A stretch of 42,203 nt of DNA from assembly GCA_026260175.1 (NCBI GenBank), contig JAKCWW010004280.1, positions 1 to 42,203 on the forward strand, written 5' to 3'. The notes below the pieces were generated by a model, which was not told the DNA's origin, did no database searches, and saw only the letters and a list, made by a program, of their open reading frames with translations. The translations under genes and the position numbers were made by a program. This DNA is from Reticulitermes lucifugus (taxonomy: Eukaryota > Arthropoda > Insecta > Blattodea > Rhinotermitidae). Positions 32,680-42,203 of the stretch are shown here, one piece after another (the first letter of the stretch is position 1; every line of letters starts with the position of its first letter).

Positions 32680-34960
32680 CTCTTGGAGACACCACTCTCA
32701 GAACTTTATACACTTCGCGTTATCATTTGTTTGAAGAGAATAATGGAAACTACAATACAGAATATTGTACATTCTGCATTTGAGCCGAGAACTGAAGGAG
32801 GAATCACTCATATAAAATACAGGAGTTTTAATGACTGTGAAGACAGCAGAATGCCAATGTGTCTGTTGGAAATCGAATCCCGACAGTGCGTTATCAGTCT
32901 AGTGTCTGGACTCTCAGGCCAAATATTTGATGACGTTGGACTATTGACAGAAATGTAGGTCCAGGTAAGTGATACCTTTCTGTAATTCATTTATTTGTGT
33001 TTTATGAAACAAAAATTGTCATTACGAAAGACTGCATAAGGCTTAATCATAGGGTTATCAGTGTAATATGTATTTGAGATGTAGAAGGAAGTTGTCTTGG
33101 CCTAAACAACGTTTGTCTGGAGAGGCTGAGTTAAACAAGGAAACTTTAGCCTATTTAAAATTTCCTGCAAAGGACTGGACTGGATACATTCCACTTGCAA
33201 AATATAAGTGATACTGCTTTAAGTAAACAGCTCGGTGCTGTCGTTAAGGGCCAGCCGCTATCAGTATTGGCTACCGTCTGAGTGGTGTTATAGAATTTGT
33301 CATTTGGATGGTGAGCAGCGCAGTATGAACCGTCACAGAGAACCTTCCTAATTTAATTTGCTGATAAGTTATTCATTTCAGACTTCGTTTTTTAGATATC
33401 TTCAGGGATGCATGCGATAAACTTAAATTCCTATTATTTAGAACAGCGAGTTTTGGACACGACAGCGGCATAGCCTGGCCAATAAAGTGACCATAGGGAT
33501 CAGTAAAAGCTTGCCTCCGAGTCAGATCTGACCCGAGAGAGCCTTGAAACCGGCCCAAGACTGCAATAACACGTGTATTAAAACCACGTGTATATTGTGC
33601 GTTTTTACATTACGAGAGTAATTTAATTAGTGCTAAGGTTAAAATAATATTACAGCTAATAACAGTTTATGAATTTATTTTGTTTTTTAAGTTAAAATCT
33701 TTTAACTCTTAATAAATGCGTGGATTAAAAAGACGGGATGTAAATTACAGATTTAAAACTTTTTATCCATGGAGATATGTGGTCACTGAGTAATTAAGGT
33801 GGTGATATGGCCAGCCAGCCAATACAGTTATTCGCCCATGGTATATGAACTGGAATACATATAGCGGGGAGGAGCAAGTATCTTTCTTTGAGGCACTGCA
33901 TCCAGACAACCTGTGATGCCTGCATAGCATCCCATCAATGGATGCCGAGAGAAATTAGCTTAAAATAATTTCTGAAGATCAATTACATTACAGATATATT
34001 ACGATAAAATATGGTGTGTTAATGTCACTCACATCTCAGAACTCCGCAGAATCGCTTTGTTGCTCTAGTGGGACGGCATTCGTACGAAGTTTCATGAGTA
34101 TCCGTCAATTGGTTCACAATTTGTAGAAATACACGCAGACTCACGAATAGCTATACGCCCACGATGTTTACACAAGTATTTGTGCAAGTTTTATGTAAGG
34201 AAAGATAGCAGTAGGCAACTAAAATCATATTTTACGAGAACTAGAGGAGAGGGTTAATGTCCAGGAATTCGTGCGTCTGCAGGAGGCTGTATCCTGTCTG
34301 TGGATACACCTGCACTGGCTGATTTTAATTATTGCCACTAGAATCGTAGATTAATTCGTACGCACACATGCAGCGAGGTCACAACAACTAGAAGTCCATC
34401 CAGGCTATAACTTATCTTGTTCGTTTCTGGCCTCTTAGCAAAACGGGGCTTGTTGGAGGAAGAATCGAAGTTTACGATTCGAGGACTTGTATCTTAATTC
34501 ATTCTTCAAGTACAGTCACTGTAAGTTAAAAATTAATATGTTAAATTCCACCTGTTAATAAATGTCTATTTTGAACTTATAACGTAACATATACAATGTC
34601 TGCTTTAACTGTGTGGGCTTTTCCTGTGCCCAACGCTACGCCATAAAAGCGTATATACGTCAGGTAAAGCTGACCGTATTCCCGTGTCGGCAGAAGGTGC
34701 GAGTGCTCAGCTGGACACTTTGGCCCTCTTATATTTGGTGGAGCAGGATAAGAGGTTTGAAGGTGCCCAGAACTCATCTAAACGTGATTAGAGTTTGGAC
34801 AGAACGACATACTTTAGGAACTTGTATAGAGATGACCCTTAACAAGTCGTGATTGGACGAGGAGAGTATAAGAGTCGTCATACAGGAGCAACACGTCACG
34901 TGGTACGTATGTGTCCTCTGATTAATACGAGGAGCGGGCGAGATATGGAGCAGCAAGGAG
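32680..34960. other. No gene recognised; strong donor-like site at 32964
   Basis: A perfect CAG/GTAAGT lies at 32962-32970, but the frames before it close at a stop (32956-32958), so no exon is called. CACGTG words occur near 33569 and 33584. Nothing else is recognised. Confidence 0.4.
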
Positions 34961-34967
34961 GAGTGTG

Positions 34968-34981
34968 GTGTCACGTGACAC
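34968..34981. promoter_or_regulatory. CLEAR/E-box-like palindrome, site 1
   Basis: GTGTCACGTGACAC is a 14-bp perfect palindrome holding GTCACGTGAC, the consensus bound by MITF/TFE and USF-type bHLH-ZIP factors. A further CGTCACGTGG lies near 34894. The surrounding 34.6-35.2 kb is GC-richer than the rest of the window. No transcript evidence exists, so function is inference. Confidence 0.3.
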
Positions 34982-35974
34982 GCCGTGGCTGGGATTCCCA
35001 CTTTTGCGGTGGATTTTCCTTTCACAAATGTGCTACTGCGGGCGTGTTTTACAACAATAATGACGACTTTACTGTCACAATTTTAGCGTGTTCTGCCATT
35101 TTTCGTGATGGATACAAGTCCATTGACCATAGAGGAGCGTCTCTTTTTGAGAATGTGGGGTAACGAGAGAGACGCATGAGCAAATAAGAGGGAATTTCTG
35201 CCGTGCCTTCTAACAGAGCAGGTCCGACTGAAGAAAACTTGCGTAAATTGCAGCAAGGACATTCCTAGCTGTTTTTTATGTTCGATTTGGAAAAAAATTG
35301 TTAAAACCACAACGTAAGGTTATGCTACGCCGCTTCTTCAAAGAAACGTGGAATATTTTATCCTAGATATAAGCATTTCGAGTCTTTGCGCTTAGATAAA
35401 CTGCTCATTTATGTGTGAACATAACGTTGCTACAGGACGCCAGTGTTGAGAAGTATGCAGTGAAGATGCAAATGCCTGGCGCCTCACGTCCACGCATTAG
35501 TCACTTAATTCGTTGATAAATGTGAGCCGACATGTATGATTGTCTTCTGTGCTCACCACACCTCATGTAAAGATTTCTTGAAATCTGGAATCCTGCAGAC
35601 CGTTTCTTCGAGGATATTTTGGGAGACCGAATAGCTTATTACATATAAAGAGTCCTGACATTCACGTATTTCCTTTTACATCTCACCTAGAAGCAGTTAG
35701 GTTTGTTTTTATACAATTTGGATAGAGCTGATTTACTAAATCTAAGCAAAATTTGCTTTTATTTCGTCATACGTTTGACCATTTTATCCTTTCTCCTAAG
35801 TCCGCGCGCTTATAATGAGACGCTATTCGATGCTGAGTGGACTTGTATTGGCAATTAGCAATCTCAAATCACGCTGCAGTATAACAGAAAGTCGTCCTTA
35901 TTTTTGCAAAACACACCCGCATTAGCAAATTCATGAAAGCAAAATCCTCTACAAAACTTGGAATGCCAGACCCT

Positions 35975-35988
35975 GTGTCACGTGACAC
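35975..35988. promoter_or_regulatory. CLEAR/E-box-like palindrome, site 2
   Basis: The identical 14-bp GTGTCACGTGACAC recurs 1007 bp downstream of site 1. The flanks of the two sites are not alignable, so the repeat of the palindrome is not explained by a visible duplication. Confidence 0.3.
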
Positions 35989-35989
35989 T

Positions 35990-36925
35990 CCTGTCTCCTC
36001 CGCTGCTTCTAAGTGTCTAGCCCATCCCTCGTATTTATCAGAGGTCGTATATTTATCATCTCAAGGAATATAATTTATTGTGTTTCTCGTTCATGACGAA
36101 ATATTTATTATAAAGCGTCAGATCGCAACTGTAGGCCACTCTGTATATTCGGTAGCGAAGTTAATAAACATGTTATATATAAATTAATGTTACTTTCTTG
36201 TCAAGTTAGATTCAGTTCCAACTGTGTACGTTATACAAAAGGTTATGAGAGTGTTTACTACTAATAAGTTTCGAACTTTGCGGTTAGAACCAGCCGTAGA
36301 ATTCCTTAATATTATTATATTCTTGAATTTGTGTGAATGATGAGGGAAAATTTGTCGGAAATATCGGTCAAAGTATTTGAAATTCGAAAGCAAGAGAAGT
36401 ACCGGATGACACCTGCTAGCCTGAGACGTAAGTAGAAGGAAATATCACCCTGCAGGCACAATACCCCAGTCGAGTTCGATGTCGTCGAATCTAGACCGTT
36501 ACGATAATGTTACCAGGTCAGGCTCTTTGGATTCGCGTAGAACGTTTGCATACCTCTCACACTAAATGGGACGAGTCGATTGGAATCGAGTTGATTGAAG
36601 TGATAATTGATAGGACAGAACTGAATTAGCCGGGTAAATTTCAATAGCCCTTTGTCCACCACAAATCCCACATAGACTGCCTTGGCACTGAAGCCGGATC
36701 CTTGCCGCTAGGATTTGCCTTGTATGAGTCTGAGTTATTTTCGGCCGGGCGGACCAATCAGGAGGATTCCAGTGGTTGAATTTTGTGAACACAGCGATAA
36801 CTCTTCATGTTTTAAGAAAGCAGAAAGTATTTTAAGCAAAAGTGTCAAATGTCTAGTGTTACTCTGCCAACGTAATACCCAGCACTTTCACCTTTGTTTC
36901 AGATCGTAGCGAATAATATTTTAAA
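35990..36925. other. No feature recognised
   Basis: No coding or repeat signature was identified. Confidence 0.45.
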
Positions 36926-36934
36926 AATAAATGT

Positions 36935-37533
36935 TTAGTTTTTCAACCAACAAATGCGCTATTTATTTTCGTAATTTTCTGTTCACTACACCCTACATAT
37001 GTTTCGGCCGTAACTCGGCCATCATCAGGGGCACCTTGTTAAGTACATTTCACTGTTCACTGTCCATTTGGCACTGTCACTTAACTGTTATTCCTTTCAA
37101 TGCTAATATTCACACTGAGAATCACGAGTATATAAAATTTCTTCAAGTAGTTTCTTGAATTGTTCCGGTGTATATAGCATCCGTCCATGTCCGAAGTATA
37201 TAGTCCAGCACTACAATTTGTGATTGTAGGGTATTACGTCGTGGGTATCTGTTGGAGTCGTCAAAATTATTAAAACTATTGTTATTAAAATAGTTAAAAC
37301 TGTTAAAACTATTAAAACTGCTGGCAGCTGGTCTTGTATGCATGTTGAAGTCCGTATCCTATTGTTGTTGTTGTCTTGCTGTGTGGCTGTAACTGAGTGA
37401 CACTCAGTCATAGTCAGAAGTGTACTTAACAAGGTGCCTCTGATGATGGCCGAGGTACGGCCGAAACATATGTAGGGTGTGGTGAACAGAAAATTACGAA
37501 AATAAAAAGTGCATTCGTTGGTTGAAAAACTAA
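36935..37533. repeat. Head-to-head pair of retroelement tails, pair 6 (best preserved)
   Basis: Two 113-bp arms (36935-37047 minus and 37421-37533 plus) match along their full length, from TGTACTTAACAAGGTGCC to GGTTGAAAAACTA. Each contains CTGATGA, T, GGCCG-loop-CGGCC, GAAA, ACATATGT, A, GGG. In the left copy CCC directly before CTGATGA can pair with GGG after the A; in the right copy the pairing is CCT/GGG. AAAAATAA flanks both outer ends (36923-36930 and 37533-37540) and may be a target-site duplication. The 373-bp centre holds a low-complexity TTAAAAC-type run (37261-37318) and short GTT repeats, and no gene. The 117-codon minus frame over the right arm is a by-product of the repeat. Confidence 0.8.
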
Positions 37534-37539
37534 AAAATA

Positions 37540-38980
37540 ATTTTAAGATGCACGGGAAACACAACCGTCAAATTTTAAAAATTGTTGTCAGTTTTAATGA
37601 CAGATAATTTAAAGATGTGAGTATAGCTCCGCAACTGCGTGTTTAGGCCTATCAAACATATCTCAGAAAATAGACAATGCAAAGCATTTCACTGATATGA
37701 TAAATTTTCAATAAAACTATATACCGTGACTTCGTTGTGAATCTAAATGCATTTAAGACGATCCAGACCCTAAGAATGTAATATATAAAATCAGTTCTGA
37801 ATATATTAAAATACTTTCGAAGACCTCATTTTTTTAATTCTAACGCAGATCATAACAGTAATCCTTGAACTGGCCAATATACTGTGCATGTAACTTTTTT
37901 ATAGTCGTGTGGTGCTTTATTTTCTTTTAAATGTCGCAAGTACTGCATATCCACCCTCTCTCGCTTTTCATTCCGCACGGAATAAAATAACCTGGGAGAT
38001 GACATAAAAGAGCCGTAAAACACGTAAGCGGTTGAGAAAAACATGGAAATGCAATATAACTAAGTCTGCTCTCTCCCCACTTCAACCTTACACTTCCAGG
38101 CCCGTTCTTCAAAGCATCGGTAGATTTTTTTTTTCTGTATGGCTGTCGGAATAAATCTTATTTCCATACCCATTAAACTAATCGTAATTTTATTTAACAT
38201 AAAATATATCTGTCCCATTATCAGCTGACCTCTTCTGAAGTGCTACAGCTAATGTCTCTAAAAACGTGGCAAGCTGGATAATATGTTAAACATTCCAGTC
38301 TTCTGGGAACCAGCAAGGAATCATGTCCGGTATCTCTTTAGAAATGTTAGTTTTAACACTTTCAGAAGAAACAAGCTACTAATGCGACGGATATATTTTG
38401 AGTGGAATAAAAATTATGATTATTTTGAGAAGCGTATATATTCTCTTCTCGGACTGCATAAACTGTGAAGATGCAGCAGCAATCTCCTCGTAAACAGAGG
38501 CGAATATTTAGCAATCGACATGGCGCGTCATATCTCATAAGACTGGAATATTTATCAACACCGCTATGAGAACAATTAATTTCGCTTTAGCTTTTAGAGA
38601 TATGCAAAGTTTTAAGTTCACAATACAATGGAAACAATATTAGAAATATTTATCCAAGAATTTGTTATAGCTTCTGGCCCTGATGCTCATTTCATACGGA
38701 CACGATTCGCCTACCCGACGGTTGAGTTAGCAGTGTCCTGTGAACCATCGGTACACTTCTACCAAGCTACATGTTTTCATATGCCAAGTAACTTTCATAA
38801 TTACAGGTATTCGTTTCAATTATCCTGCACTTTTCTTCTTCAAAATGTTAATTAATGCATAATGGAGACGTTATGTTCTCTTCCATTCACACGGTTCGTC
38901 ACCGAAAACGCCGAAATGATTTCCAGTACGTTTGGTACGAGATTTCTACATCTAGATTTGTCGGTGAATGTAATTTTGAT
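37540..38980. other. No feature recognised
   Basis: Several 60-75-codon frames on both strands (for example 38628-38855) are unrecognised and overlap without pattern. Confidence 0.45.
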
Positions 38981-38984
38981 TGGG

Positions 38985-39265
38985 AGAGAAGAAAAATGTA
39001 TAAAGGGTTTTTATGGGGATACCTGAAGGAAAGATCCACACGGAAGATTCAGTCGCAGATGGGAGGATAATATTAAAGTTGATCTTAAAGAACTGGTATT
39101 GGATGGCTTGGATTGGATTCATATGGCTGATGATAGTGGCAAGTGATGACCTGTTCTCGACAAGGTAACAAACGTCCTGGTTCCATAAAATGCGGGAAAC
39201 TTCTTGAGTAGCTTACGAACTCTTAATGGCTCGAGGACTCTGCTCCAATAACTGAGTTCTATCTG
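38985..39265 (+). pseudogene. RT C-terminal/3' tail of second non-LTR family
   Basis: Frames give PEGKIHTED (shifted), then EDNIKVDLKELVLDGLDWIH, MADDSGK, and VLVP, stop, NAGNFLSS, ending in GGACTCTGCTCC (39235-39246). The order matches the copies at 17150-17560 (minus) and 20345-20700. Stops and shifts make it non-functional. Confidence 0.6.
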
Positions 39266-39330
39266 TCCTGCGTATCCTACACTTTAAAAAAACACATCGA
39301 ATTTTATAAATATTTTCATAAATGACACAT

Positions 39331-39590
39331 GACACAAATTCACATTTGATATATACAAATACAATCTTATATCGCCCCTACACGTTTCGGCGTTACTTAT
39401 ACAATCGTCAGGCACCTCTAAACCAAGATTTAAAACTTAACTAAAATATAGAGTACAAAGTAATTGCATTACATAATTCTTGCAGCTACTTGGTGTAGAG
39501 CTCCCTGAAGATGGCGTAAATGACATCTAAAGACGTAGGAGCGGTATAAGATTGTATTTGTGTATATCACAGGTGCATTTTTTGTGTTAC
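39331..39590. repeat. Head-to-head pair of retroelement tails, pair 7
   Basis: The left copy (complement of 39331-39416) reads GGTGCCTGACGATTGTATAA ... CGCCGAAACGTGTAGG ... ATAAGATTGTATTTGTATAT. The right copy (plus, 39501-39590) reads CTCCCTGAAGATGGCG ... CTAAAGACGTAGGAGCGG ... ATAAGATTGTATTTGTGTAT. Both start at the CTGANGA box and their 3' ends point outward. The centre is 84 bp. The GAAA box survives in the left copy and is decayed in the right. Confidence 0.7.
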
Positions 39591-39594
39591 AAAT

Positions 39595-41125
39595 GAACAA
39601 GTTAATTGAATAAAAAATTACGGAACCAATAATGTTAAAAATATGTCCTCGAATTTATAATTCTTATCAAAATGTTTTTCTATGTGGCATATATGTAACA
39701 AAACGTAAAATGAAACTCTTTGATGTCTTGCGCTGTATGGCGTCTAAAACGTGACTACGTTTATGTTCGTATCTCCTGTAAATGAGCATGGTCATTGTAG
39801 TATTCAGAATAGCAAAGACAGCGTTTGGTGAGTGTGTAAGGTCTGCACTGTGTGTGTTGAGTTTTTGTAATCACTGTCGCCCTCATTGCATATTAGTGTA
39901 TGATATTGTGTGTCCTGAAGATTTAGCCTTGAAATCGCTGCTGCGAGAATCAAGAATATTTTTTTCTTCTATGTTTTTCATTTGAATTAAAAGCAGCTGA
40001 TTAAAACTGACCACAACGGCTTCATTTTACGTCCCTCTCAGTTTGTTTTACAAACTTTCTTTTACTGGAAACTGTATAGTTTTCGCAGTTGAGAAGGCGT
40101 GCTGAAATATAGTAAGATGAACGTTGTAAAGAGGTTTACAAACGCATGTGTATCAAAAACAGGCACTTAGATTATGGTGGCCACTTTGTCAAACTCTTAA
40201 TGCAGCCGGTGGCTTTTATTCCTCAACATACCTATCGAATCCATTGAAATTTCAGAATACATATACAAAATAATTTACTCATGTAAGTTCCGTGTAGTAA
40301 ACGTAAATTTATTTAATTCGTGTATTAATATTGTGCTGGACATGCGTTATCAAATAGCTGAATTACAAAGACAACTCTTGAGAGCGTGGCCGTGAAGGAA
40401 ATTCAGCGTTGTAGAACTGGCATCTCTCGTAAACCTCGATACTTCAACCTCCCTCCAGTTCCTTTGCACAGACATAAAAGTAGCTACCATCGCCCGTCCT
40501 CAAGTCATGATTTTACTTTGTTTTTACTTAAATTTCTTAATGTTCTTTCACAGCAGGTGAAATAATGCCCATTTTTTCACATGATTTGCCACACTTTAAT
40601 TAGAAACTAAAATACAGAAGAAACGTGAAGCCTGTAGTGAACACTTCATGAAACAGAATTGTCTGAACTTGATTAAGAAATCATTGGACTGTAGAGAATT
40701 TGAGCTTCTCTCGAGAAGTAAACTATCGTATAAATAAATGATGGTCAGTTTTTCCCAACACCGTTTCAATATTTGGCTCCACTGCAGTGACACCATATGC
40801 TGAAGCACAGTGCGTAGGAAGGGAGATGTTTGTGGACATTGGGCAGTGTCAGATAAAATATTTACCGAATGGCGATTGGATCCAGGTTAGGGTTGATCGC
40901 TCCTGTGGGATGTCGCCGTCCCGTCGCATACCCCAGCTTTTTTTCCTCTCTTGAGATTAGAGTTTCATGTACAAACTGGTCAGTATTTTTGTAATCCCGA
41001 GGAAGTTCTATACAAAGAAGTTCTAGGATAAAGTTACGTCACTTGGCAACACGTAAGGGCTGGTTGTTATGGGCCAGGAATTTTCTTTATACACATTTTT
41101 GCATAACGCATTTGAAATATCTTAA
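39595..41125. other. No feature recognised
   Basis: No repeat family or coding exon recognised. Open frames at 39782-39985 and 40596-40808 show no domain. Confidence 0.45.
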
Positions 41126-41130
41126 AGTTC

Positions 41131-41404
41131 TACAGGTCTACTCCCCGCCCCCCCCCATGTCGCAACAGCCCTAAGTGGGCCATTATGTCCCATTATCGAG
41201 GCTTCACGATCACACACAGACACCCCACATTCGGTAGGACGAGTGATCAGCCCGACGCTGAGACCTCTACCTGACAACACACAACACTCAAAAGAGACAG
41301 ACATCCATGTCCCCGGCGGAATTCGAACCCGTAATCCCAGCAAGCGAACGACCGCATTTCCACGCCTTAAACCGCGCGGCCACTGGGATCGGTACAGGTC
41401 TACT
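41131..41404 (-). mobile_element. tRNA-Leu-like SINE, copy 2, with G-run tail
   Basis: Perfect 12-bp direct repeats TACAGGTCTACT (41131-41142 and 41393-41404) bound the element. On the minus strand it reads CGATCCCAGTGGCCGCGCGG, TTTAAGGC, then GGGTTCGAATTCC (B box) and a body collinear with copy 1 at 19748-20010. It ends in GGGCTGTTGCGACATGGGGG followed by a G-rich tail instead of A. Open frames here, including a 162-codon minus-strand one (41122-41610), are SINE translation. Confidence 0.88.
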
Positions 41405-42203
41405 TTACTGTTCCATATTCGACCCATCTCTATTTTACGCTCATAATTCCCCCATTTCTGTCTTTGTTTTATTCTTGTGGTGTGTCTGTTTTTACTGACT
41501 GTCCAATCGACCAATTTTCTACCTCTCAGAATACTGGTAAAGTGATAGCGAGCGTGATGAAAACAAAATCCTCTGAGAACAGCACGTGTGCCAGTGACAT
41601 TTTTCAGCACAAGTGTCGCATGAACGACACTGACAGTGAGACTGAAACTGGACTTCCGCGGTGAGAAAGTGGCGATTAACCGCCAGAAATATATGACCCC
41701 ATCTTCCTCTTATTTTAACACATAATATATAACAAAGTTACAGTAAATGTATTTCTCTAATTTTAAATCTAAATATTGATATAACTATGACATACGTACT
41801 TTCAAATTAAATGCCACAAATATAAATAACATCAGTTTTAATTTGCCTCTTTGATCTTTATCCCATGACATAAAATTATATCGTCATGCCTTTCTGTGAA
41901 ACAGATCTGCTTTCAGATGATTTAATGCAAAATATTCGCACAAAATTAATCCCATATTTTAAAATGAATTCCTTGTAACTCTGACGGAAATTCGCTATAA
42001 GTGAAATGATTGCCGTTTTCTAACTCACAGCACACAGTCGGCCACATACAGCACGTGTCAAGGCAGTTGGAACTCACCATGCCAGATCAGGAATTCGTCA
42101 AAATATGGAAAAACCGTAAGCATTGTAGTCACATGTACCTTCATATTAAATTAAGTTATAGACCAACTGATGCACACTAAAACCACTTTTTATGTAGCTT
42201 TAT
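41405..42203. other. No gene recognised; weak exon-like frame at 41512-41664
   Basis: An acceptor-like pyrimidine tract ending CTACCTCTCAG (to about 41529) precedes a Ser/Thr/acidic-rich frame that stops at 41662-41664. No homologue is recognised and the evidence is too thin to call an exon. The rest is AT-rich. Confidence 0.35.

Noticed and set aside
32683..32964. Candidate exon before a perfect CAG/GTAAGT donor
   Set aside because: The frame closes with a stop six bases before the donor, and the upstream part overlaps tail pair 5.
34849..35163. 104-codon plus-strand frame in the GC-richer segment
   Set aside because: No domain, no splice signals that fit, and opposite-strand frames of similar length; composition alone can explain it.
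37211..37564. 117-codon minus-strand frame with a CFGR/IIRGTLLST motif
   Set aside because: The motif is the antisense reading of the tail repeat in pair 6; the same peptide appears from the left arm.
41122..41610. 162-codon minus-strand open frame, the longest in the window
   Set aside because: It reads through the tRNA-Leu-like SINE, and similar translations arise at 19704-20012 from the other copy.

Overview
The window looks like non-coding, transposon-rich insect DNA. It is AT-rich and has no open reading frame that I can recognise as a host gene. Its recognisable content is dead mobile elements: 3' ends of non-LTR retrotransposons, tRNA-derived SINEs with target-site duplications, TTAA-flanked MITEs and fold-back repeats. 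From remembered repeat families I would guess a cockroach or termite (Blattodea), but that is inference. No rRNA, intact tRNA, CRISPR or bacterial feature is present, and one run of 117 N marks an assembly gap inside a SINE. Layout, 0-10 kb: the window opens inside the last codons of a non-LTR reverse transcriptase. Then come a complete piggyBac-like MITE (1.45-1.69 kb), a SINE-like fragment (1.8-2.0 kb), a decayed second-type RT tail (2.7-3.0 kb), a divergent repeat (3.3-3.7 kb), a purine/pyrimidine-asymmetric block (6.2-6.6 kb) and long unrecognised DNA. Layout, 10-21.3 kb: a 194-bp tandem array bounded by a 17-bp target-site duplication, a second complete MITE, an 82-bp palindrome, several retroelement tail motifs, a SINE/tail chimera (13.8 kb), a MITE that has grown a TAA microsatellite (16.5 kb), an inverted RT tail (17.2-17.5 kb), a pogo/Tigger-like fold-back (17.9-18.2 kb), a tRNA-Leu-like SINE (19.8 kb) and another RT tail (20.4 kb). 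Layout, 21.3-42 kb: mostly unrecognised DNA, broken by a SINE with the N gap (23.5 kb), MITE remnants (24.7 and 26.9 kb), a 0.7-kb RT fragment (29.5-30.2 kb), two identical CACGTG-centred palindromes (35.0 and 36.0 kb), an RT tail (39.0-39.3 kb) and a second tRNA-Leu-like SINE (41.1-41.4 kb). The most notable signal is a recurrent architecture. At seven places (11.83-11.97, 20.05-20.18, 21.08-21.29, 31.99-32.13, 32.51-32.68, 36.94-37.53 and 39.33-39.59 kb) two copies of the same short retroelement tail sit head to head, minus copy on the left and plus copy on the right, with their 3' ends pointing outward. Different tail families share a core that reads like a degenerate hammerhead ribozyme: a CTGANGA-type box, a short hairpin, then GAAA, a self-complementary ACGT, ACATGT or ACATATGT, and then A or C. 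In four copies or families the flanks can pair as CCC/GGG (stem I). Hammerhead motifs are known in Penelope-like retroelements, so my working idea is that these are remnants of Penelope-like or ribozyme-bearing retroelements with a shared fold-back insertion habit. All coordinates and pairings were read by eye.
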